Shown: piece after piece, positions 22,136 to 64,000 of the stretch
Numbering within the stretch: position 1 is the stretch's first letter
Layout of the letters: each line of letters starts with the position of its first letter
Assembly (NCBI GenBank): GCA_014155875.1
Contig: JACEFZ010006263.1
Span: 452,001-516,000 of the forward strand
Length of the DNA: 64,000 nt
Source: Cepaea nemoralis
Lineage: Eukaryota; Mollusca; Gastropoda; Stylommatophora; Helicidae
Reading direction: 5' to 3'
The notes under the pieces: model-generated
Databases searched by the model: none
Seen by the model: only the letters and a program-made list of their open reading frames with translations
What the model was told of the DNA's origin: nothing
Made by a program: the position numbers and the translations under genes

Positions 22136-22375
22136 GGCAAAAGCTACAATTACAACAAAAGCTTGAACAGATAAAATGGTAAAACAATGTGATAATAGCT
22201 ACAATTACTACTAAAGCTTGAACAGATAAAATGGTAAAACAATGTGATAATAGCTACAATTACTACTAAAGCTTGAACAGATAAAATGGTAAAACAATGT
22301 GACAAAAGCTACAATTACTACTAAAACTTGAGTAGATAAAATGGTAAAACAATGTGACAACGAATGTCTTGATGC
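22136..22375. repeat. 55-bp tandem repeat, about 4 copies
   Basis: The unit contains GCTACAATTACTACTAAAGC followed by AACAGATAAAATGGTAAAAC; starts are near 22143, 22198, 22253 and 22308. Confidence 0.9.
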
Positions 22376-22436
22376 CAACTTGTTCTGGAGAAAACTCGTT
22401 ATGTTTTCCCTTCTCAGGTGAAACATTTTTTAAATA

Positions 22437-23578
22437 CAAGGGATGGTCAGAAAGTAATGCAACCTATTTTTTTCCCTCTAGAAACTATTTGTTTAAAATG
22501 AAATAAATTTACAAACAATACACATGAACATTTGACCTAAAGATATATTTTTCTACATAATCCCCAACAACTTGTACGACACGAAACAAATGCATGCATG
22601 CCTTGGCTGTACCAGGTTTTGTCCGGCTCAAGTAGCCATTCCTTCACTGCATGAATCACTCTTATTAACATCAAACCTTGCCCAACTGAGCACATTTTAA
22701 GTGCACCAAAAAGATGGAAATTAGAGGCAGCCACATTGGTTGGATTCTTGTGAGGCCGACCTCTGTGGAAGCGCTTGTTGAGTTTTGTTAGTGTTTTGAT
22801 GTAACCTTCAGAATTGATTATCCCACCTCCTGGCATGGCTTCCACAAGAATCACACCTATGTCCCAAAAGACAATGATCATAGCCTTTCCTGCTGAAGAA
22901 TTTCTTTCACTGTGGTGATTGTGGATGATGCCACTCCATGGACTGGTTTCATCTCAGGCTCAAAATGATATGCCCAGGTTTCTTCCAATGAAGTGACGTT
23001 TGACAAAAACTTCTCTTTCTCAGCATTGAAATGCTCCAATAATAAGAAAAAAATTGTTTTCCTTTGAAATCTGTGCTAATTTGTGAGACTTTGGGGAACC
23101 CATCTTGCGCAAACCTTTGAATACGAGGGATTTTTCCCTTCCTGCAAGGTCAATTGTTGACTTGTAATGCGCACATTATCACGAATAATGGCATCAGCGC
23201 AGTTCTATATGTCCAGAGAGTGGAAGACCACGCAGCTCTTGTCTCCCCACTTTTTGAAGCTTTATCTCCCTGAAACCTTCGACTGACGGTGCTTCTATCG
23301 AATGCACAACTTCCATACACAACACACAAACATTTGTGAATGTTCACCACAGTTTGTTTTTCAGAAATTCTATTACAATTCGATGTTTGTAATACAAGTT
23401 GTTCACACATACCATTTTCAAGGATTACTGTAGCTGTTCTATTTGTCAAAATTTGGTGCAATTTCATACAAACAATAGAGATATTCCAAATTTGAAATTT
23501 GCAGAATTTCATGTTTCTATCTCTATTATTCACTGAGAAAAAAATACATATAAGGCATTACTTTCTGACCAACTCTCG
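22437..23578 (-). mobile_element. mariner-like DNA transposon, decayed
   Basis: Terminal inverted repeats are CAAGGGATGGTCAGAAAGTA on the left and CGAGAGTTGGTCAGAAAGTA at the right end (complement). TA dinucleotides at 22435-22436 and 23579-23580 fit the mariner target duplication. The length of 1.14 kb is close to a normal mariner. Transposase fragments lie on the minus strand inside. Confidence 0.88.
22537..23533 (-). pseudogene. mariner transposase remnant
   Basis: The amino-terminal part (23150-23533) keeps the helix-turn-helix pattern KCLCVVYGSCAFDRSTVSRR. The catalytic part (22537-22881) keeps IVFWDIGVILVEAMPGGGII, the block with the second Asp region, and SNFHLFGALK, the block with the third acidic position. 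Frames are shifted between the two and the catalytic core is interrupted, so no active transposase can be made. Confidence 0.8.
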
Positions 23579-23609
23579 TATATAACATGTACTGAAACAA
23601 AATAAATTC

Positions 23610-23905
23610 ATGATTTTCCTACTGTGAATTTGAAAAATGAAGACGCACACAATAGGTTGCATGATTTATTGCCAGGTATATTTCTCTATATCTCACAAGG
23701 TGTATACTGCAGAAATCAGACAACATGAACCAAAGCCAACAGCTAATTCTTAAAGCTGAAATACACATATACTTCGCCTTAAGGAATGGTTGCCGTGTTT
23801 TATGATTTCTGCAGTATGCAGTTGATGAGATGAAGTGAAATATGCCAGGAAATAAATTGTGCAACATATCTGTATCACGATTATTCAAAAACATGAAATA
23901 ATAGC
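23610..23905. mobile_element. Second head-to-head pair of Penelope-like 3' ends
   Basis: Left arm: TTGCATGATTTATTGCCAGG then TACTGCAGAAATCAGACAAC. Right arm: GATTTCTGCAGTATGCAG then TATGCCAGGAAATAAATTGTG. The arms are inverted relative to each other, as at 20535-20720. Confidence 0.65.
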
Positions 23906-23932
23906 AAATATAGAAATGAACACCAGTTTTCA

Positions 23933-24370
23933 TGGCTCAGGACACAGCAGAATCTGCTAGATGTGGTAAATAAAAGCCAACACCAAGTCTAGAAATTAAC
24001 ATCAAAAAGATAAAACTAATGATTTTTATTTAAAATTTCAACAACTGACATTTTAATAAATAACAAACAATGTAGAAATACCACAGTATTCATGGCACAG
24101 GGCGCAGCAGAATCTGCTGGAAATAGTAAATAAAAGCCAAGACCATGTCTAGAAATTAACATCAAATAGATAAAACTAATGATGTCCACTAAAAGTTCAA
24201 CACTTGACATTCTAATAAAAGAAAATATAGAAACACCACAGTATTCATGACACAGGACACAGTAGAATCTGCTGTATATAGTAAATAAAACCCAACACAT
24301 GGTCTAGAAATCAACATCAAAAATATAAAACTAACGATTTCCACTAAAAGGAAAGTCCGACAGATGACAT
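23933..24370. repeat. About 155-bp tandem repeat, nearly 3 copies
   Basis: ATTCATGGCACAGG...CAGCAGAATCTGCTGG...GTCTAGAAATTAACATCAAA recurs at about 23935, 24090 and 24245. Copies differ by small substitutions and short gaps. Confidence 0.88.
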
Positions 24371-25220
24371 TCTAATAAGTAATGAAAGATTGGTACAGTT
24401 ATGCCACACCAACAGTGGCCACAAACAATGACAGGAGATGGCACGTGTGGCATGGAAATTTAAAAAAAAAAAAAATCAAAATGGCAAAGTGCACAAACAA
24501 CAACATGAAACATGTACTCTCTAAATATCACATCAATTGAAGCTGTCTCATCAAATGCTGTGTGAATTCAATAAGCAAATCAACAGAAACAGCAAGTGGA
24601 GTTGGACAGCTTGTCTAGAACAGAATCACAAATGACAGAATGGAAGCTGCAACTAGAAAGTCTTCACCAGCACACAAAAACAAAAGAATATTAATTCAAC
24701 TACGTAAAAAGAAACGACACAAAATAATCCATTACTGAGGTCCAGGAGATGGCTAAATCCTAAGGCGTAAATATCAAACTGTGTGCCATGATCTCTGTAG
24801 ATCAGCTGACAGAAAGTGATGTAGTAGGCGAAGTGTAAGCTAAGACATAATAGGTGTGTGTCAATCTATATAGGGAAGCTATGAGTGAGATGGGCACACA
24901 GAAAAGAAGTAAAGGGGAGTACACAAATAGAAAAGTGAGAACGACAGGCCTGTGAGGGGTGAGGATCAGATACAAATTAAAAAAAAAATTTGATACTGTA
25001 TTGGAATGAGCCCATTTTCCAGGGCCTTGCGTCAGCATTATGTATGGAAGATAAAGGACCTAAAATTCAGGCTTCAGGTCTATTTTGTTTGTTCCTGTGT
25101 ATTCCAGAGAAAGGACTTTCTAGTTATAGAAGGGGTAACCAAGGACAAGAAGGCATTAAGCATTCAACAATCAAATGAAATGTGATATGCATGATGCTAT
25201 AGTTAAAAAAGCAAAGCATA
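24371..25220. other. No gene seen
   Basis: AT-rich, with short poly-A runs. No convincing frame, no repeat family that I recognise. Confidence 0.5.
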
Positions 25221-25221
25221 T

Positions 25222-25465
25222 AATAGAAAAAAAATTAGTTGCATATTCTTTACAGGACATTGCAGTCAACACCAACATTTTTTGCTGTTGTGATCTCTTG
25301 GCACGTTTACGTTGAGTAGTTTGCCATTGCTTTCTGAACGACCGGCACCCATACCATTTCGTAAAAAACCAACGCAACGCGGCCTCCTGCCAAATCGTGC
25401 GCAGCTGTGTTTTGAACACGGGTATGCGGGATCACGAACTGCGTCCGTAACGCCTTTGCCACGGA
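25222..25465 (-). repeat. SINE with shared tail (family C)
   Basis: The minus strand head reads CTCCGTGGCAAAGGCGTTAC (tRNA A-box-like) and GTTCAAAACACAG near the B-box place. The tail, in minus orientation, carries the block GCAATGGCAAACTAC...GCAAAAAATGTTGGTG...CAATGTCCTGTAAAG, which also occurs behind a different head in family A (54875, 62695). Confidence 0.65.
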
Positions 25466-26215
25466 GCTGGCGAATACAATAAAACTACAATAATTTTTCA
25501 GGTTTGTGAGTCCGAAGGCTCACTGCAGCAAGCAAAATCTCCCTCCAACTCATCTTTCCTCAATGATAAAACTCGCCTATGACACTCAGTTCCCTGGGAT
25601 ATGGTTCCCATGACCCTCCCTTTGTCTTCCTGACACGTTTGAATGAAATAACGTATGAGAGGAAAGAGAGAAGAAAGGCAGAATGTCAGATGGGCCTGCG
25701 TGCCCAATTCTTAACCAGTTGAAAATAAAGTTTGTTTGTTCCTGGAACTTCCTGGATCTTATATCCGAAAGTACATCATTTCTCTCAACAGTAGTCGACA
25801 TTCTAGTTCAACTGACTGGTTTAGGGGGATGAACCTGCTACCTTGGTATCAGCACTTTCTCTAGCACTGAATGGACAGGACACTCACAAGAGATGACCGG
25901 TCATCTCATCAGCACTGGAACAATATTTAAATAAATATACATGCTGGTTTTCTCTAGAGGCAAACAGAAAAAAAAATGATCAAGCCAACAACCCAGCAGA
26001 AATAGAGAAAGACAGGCCCTTTGGGATAAAGATGCCTGCAGCACCAGCTCAATCATCATCAGGTTCGCTGCAGGACATCGCTCTCAAAAAGATTCATGTT
26101 ACATTAATGTTACTGCAACCTGTTTGCCGTTGTAGTGTCTAAGTTCTTAACTGATTCAGTACCAAACCAAAAGAAGGTTTGGACTAAACACTGTTCACAA
26201 TCAAATTAACAAGTA
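25466..26215. other. No gene; one repeat tail
   Basis: A short segment at 25685-25735 (GGGCCTGCGTGCCCAATT...AATAAAGTT) matches another at 26925-26960, where it is followed by a TTGAT microsatellite. This is probably the 3' end of an unidentified retroelement. At 25800-25850 a scrap of SINE family B is visible. Confidence 0.45.
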
Positions 26216-26217
26216 TC

Positions 26218-26335
26218 TTCTTTGCGTTCATCCGGAGTGTTTTTTCAGTTGTGATTGCGTTGAGTTATTATGCACCCGTGGGCCAAAACCCTTGGGCCAA
26301 CTCATCCGACTTCTGCGTGCATTTTTGACCAGGTT
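26218..26335 (-). repeat. SINE family D, decayed copy
   Basis: Reverse complement of the pattern at 33995 and 42855: GCAGAAGTCGGAT...AACGCAATCAC...CTCCGGATGAACGCA. Confidence 0.65.
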
Positions 26336-26494
26336 AGCACTCCTGGGAAAATTACCAAGTATTGTAATATACATTTTCATTCACTGGGCATTGAAATTAT
26401 GGAAGATACCAGGAAACAGAACAAATAACACGATGACCCTAGTATGGTATTATATCGTCCTTCTGTTCAAGTCGGGGGTCATATTTTTTATCCG

Positions 26495-26895
26495 TGGCTT
26501 CAAAATGTATTTTTGTTTCCATTTTCAGCTTTTTTCCTGTGATTTTAAAATGGTTTTTTTTCTTCCATTCTCAGCTTTTTTTCTGTGACTTCAAAATGTA
26601 TTTTTGTTTCCATTTTCAGCTTTTTTTCTGTGACTTCAAAATGTGTTTTTGTTTCCATTTTCAGCTTTTTTTTCTGTGACTTCAAAATATGTTTTTGTTT
26701 CCATTTTCAGCTTTTTTTTTCTGTGACTTCAAAATGTATTTTTGTTTCCACTCTCAGCTTTTTTTCTGTGACTTCAAAATGTATTTTTGTTTCCATTCTC
26801 AGCTTTTCTATGACTTCAAAATGTGTTTTTCTTTCCATTTTCAATGACTTCAAAATGTGTTTTTCTTTCCATTCTCAGCTTTTCTATGACTTTCC
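26495..26895. repeat. About 45-bp tandem repeat, 8-9 copies
   Basis: The unit CTTCAAAATGTATTTTTGTT plus CCATTTTCAGCTTTTTTTCTGTGA repeats; the last units are shorter. The forward frame is open only because of the repeat. Confidence 0.92.
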
Positions 26896-27079
26896 ATGAA
26901 ATGTGACCTATTTCTCTGTAAGACGGGCCTGCGCGCCCAATTTGTGACCCTAATAAAGTTGATTTGATTTGATTTGATTTATATCCGCATCTCAATTTAT
27001 ATTGGAATTGTTTGTTCATTCTTTGTGCTTCTATGATCTATCTGTCATAGTATAGCATTCTGAATTATAAGATAGTGTT

Positions 27080-27560
27080 ACTTTCATCATATAAGAAATG
27101 ATTCACAACAGTTGGAGAAATGCTACACAGCAGTTGGAGAAATGAAACTCAGTAGCTCAAAAAATGATACACAAACGGTTCAAGAAATGACACGCAACAG
27201 TTTTAGAAATGAAACACAGAAGTTAGAGAAATGATATACAGCAGTTTTAGAAATGAAATACAGTATTGGAAAAATGCTACACAGTAGTTGGAGAAATACA
27301 CAACAGCTTGAAATATGATACACAAACGGATCAAGAAATGATACACAACAGTTGGAGAAATGAGAACATCTCTCCAAGAAAAGATATACAACATCTCTCC
27401 GGGAAATGATATCCACCCCTCTGAGAAATAATATACAACATCTCTCTGAGAAATGATATTCATCTCTCTGAGAAATAATATACATCTCTCTGAGAAATGA
27501 TATACAACATCTCTCTGAGAAATGATACACAACATCTCTGTGGGACCTACTACTCAGCCA
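27080..27560. repeat. Degenerate minisatellite just beyond the kinase stop codon
   Basis: Units of 20-30 bp with GAGAAATGATACACAACA and, nearer the gene, CATCTCTCTGAGAAATGATAT. The second group begins immediately after the kinase stop codon at 27571, so it probably lies in the 3' untranslated region. I saw no clear polyadenylation signal on the minus strand. Confidence 0.85.
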
Positions 27561-27570
27561 GCCATTGAGT

Positions 27571-62236
<34,666 letters not shown>

Positions 62237-62694
62237 CAAAATACTGGAGGAAAATAAAGCAAGATGATATTTATCCTCAAATTTGTTGTAACTTCACATA
62301 TAATTACATTACAATCCTTCTCTGTCAACTATTCAACAAATGCAAAGATGCTAGAAAACTAGTTCCATCTCTATCTTCACTTTTGATTCTTCTTGTTACA
62401 ATCCATGTTCTACAATGTTTGCCCTCTTGTTTTATGTAATGCCAATCATGTTTAAAATTGACATTTGTCTACTCCATGCTGTTAAGCTGTTTCGAATCTC
62501 ACTAGGTATTCCCCTGTAACAGGATGTGGCTTGTTTACTTTTGATATGTGTAACCAGTTCTCCTTTTGTTTTCATTTTTTCATATCCATGCTGTTGATGT
62601 CTTGGCAAGTTTACATTCAGTAGTTTGCCATTGCTTTCTGAATGATTGGCTCCCTTACCAACACGTTAAAACCCAGCGCAACACGGTACACCTT

Positions 62695-62943
62695 CGTTTT
62701 TTAAAAATGCTGCATATCCCTTACAGGATGTTGCAGTCAACGCCAGCATTTTTCAGCTGCTATTGATGTACTTGGCAAGATTACGCTCAGTAGTTTGCCA
62801 CTGCTTTCTGAGCAACCGGCTCACATACCCCGTAAGTTACCGGCGTGGCGAGAACCGCTACCAATTCTCATGCACATCACGTCACTCACAAGAACATACG
62901 GGATTACAGTGAAAGACTCTAACCCCTAGGCCAGGGAGACCGG
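62695..62943 (-). repeat. SINE family A, well preserved
   Basis: The minus-strand head TCTCCCTGGCCTAGGGGTTA (A box) and GGTAGCGGTTCTCGCC (B-box area), then the common tail GCTGAAAAATGCTGGCGTTG and TCCTGTAAGGGATATGC. Confidence 0.85.
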
Positions 62944-63179
62944 TTTACAAAGGTAAAATCTAATAAGTTACTTCTTGCTAAAATGAACAGCAGAATGTCA
63001 CTCAATGCTGCAGCCCAATACATGTTTATATTGTCAATCCATCAGTCTAGTATAGCCATCCCTAGTAAGATCATGCTTCAGAGTAAACTTCCTTGAATGA
63101 ACTGTTTGATGGGAATATCCATGGAATCACATCTTATTTAGAATATCATATATTGCAGGTGATACACAAAACAATCTTT

Positions 63180-63560
63180 GCATGAACTCTATGCTACCAA
63201 TGCCAAACATGGGCAATGACAGAAAAAGAGAAAAGAAAAATTACAACAACGGAAATGAGATTCCTGAGAATAATACTCAACGTGTCAAGAAGAGAGAAAT
63301 GATGAAATCAGAACTAAAGTGTGGTTGAAAGCAGCACTACATTTAATTAGAAAACAGCAACTGACATGTTTAGGCTACCAACTAACAGTATACCACAACA
63401 AGCAATGATGTACAGACCAAATGGAATCAGAAGAAGAGCCTAACCATGTAAATGATGGACAGAGGGAATAATAACGTCCACAGGAATCTCGATACATGAA
63501 GCCCATAAACTGGCACTCTCCCACTGTCTATGCTTCACCATGACACCGCAATTTACAAGA
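63180..63560 (+). pseudogene. LINE fragment, same group as 51000-52110
   Basis: TCTATGCTACCAATGCCAAA and GACAGAAAAAGAGAAAAGAA match 51740-51790; later parts match the end of that copy with deletions. Confidence 0.8.
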
Positions 63561-63699
63561 GGAACGAGATGAGATACTCAAGTCATGTTTAACAAACTAT
63601 AGGGGTAACAAGGCAAGAGTTTGGTCTATCTCCGCAGAGAAGTTAAACTACCTGTGAAAGCGTCACATAAAACACAAACTCTGTAGCTCCGGTTACCCC

Positions 63700-64000
63700 C
63701 CCCCTTAAGTAATAGTTACTCAAGAAAGAAAGAGTTACAGTAATAACTATCTAGTAAGGAAAGAGTCAGAGCAACAATTATTGAAGAACGAGTTTAAGCA
63801 GCATTTACAGGAGAAAGAGTTAAATTAACAATTACCTGAAGTAGAAAGTGACAAAATAACAACTATCTGGGGGAAAAAGATTTAAAGTAACAACTATGTG
63901 AGACAGAAATAGTTAAAGTAACAATTTTGTTGGAAGAAAAAAAAAGAGTTAAAGTAAAACTATCTAGAGAAAAAAAAACTTAAAGTAATAATTACTGGAG
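63700..64000. repeat. Degenerate minisatellite of about 27-30 bp
   Basis: Recurrent AAAGAGTTAAAGTAACAATT and ACTATCTGGA-like pieces up to the window end. Confidence 0.85.

Overview
The window is animal nuclear DNA: one gene spread over about 35 kb with large introns, embedded in very dense transposable elements and tandem repeats. Support for a metazoan comes from GT-AG introns, mariner, hAT, Penelope-like, RTE-like and RNase H-bearing LINE sequences, tRNA-derived SINEs, and a Ty3/gypsy element of the Gmr1-like type. An aquatic invertebrate, possibly a mollusc, is my best guess. That guess rests on repeat style only and is weak.

Layout. Positions 1-5030 are a 34-bp minisatellite with higher-order structure. 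Positions 5081-16984 hold two copies of one gypsy element on the minus strand, arranged LTR - copy B - shared LTR - copy A (truncated). Copy B reads gag, protease, integrase, then reverse transcriptase and RNase H. Integrase before reverse transcriptase is the reverse of the usual Ty3/gypsy order. Positions 16985-27560 are gene-free: decayed LINE, mariner, Penelope and SINE copies plus local tandem repeats.

The gene. From 62236 down to 27571 (minus strand) I could chain 14 coding exons by splice sites and intron phase into one uninterrupted frame of 786 codons. The product is a serine/threonine-type protein kinase with a complete set of catalytic residues (IVKQ lysine, HCD, DIKPEN, DFG) but a divergent sequence that I cannot assign to a named family. 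Exons 2 and 3 are a tandem duplication that includes flanking intron. The end of exon 8 with its splice donor is repeated three times inside intron 8.

The introns carry LINEs of at least four groups, a Penelope-like element with a GIY-YIG endonuclease, two small hAT elements with perfect 8-bp target duplications, a mariner with roughly 150-bp inverted repeats, several SINE families that seem to share a tail, a 682-bp element built like a miniature LTR retrotransposon with 10-bp target repeats, and many minisatellites and long G or C runs. Apart from the kinase, nothing looks like a functional host gene. Gypsy copy B is nearly intact but carries two single-base frameshifts; the other coding elements are decayed or truncated.
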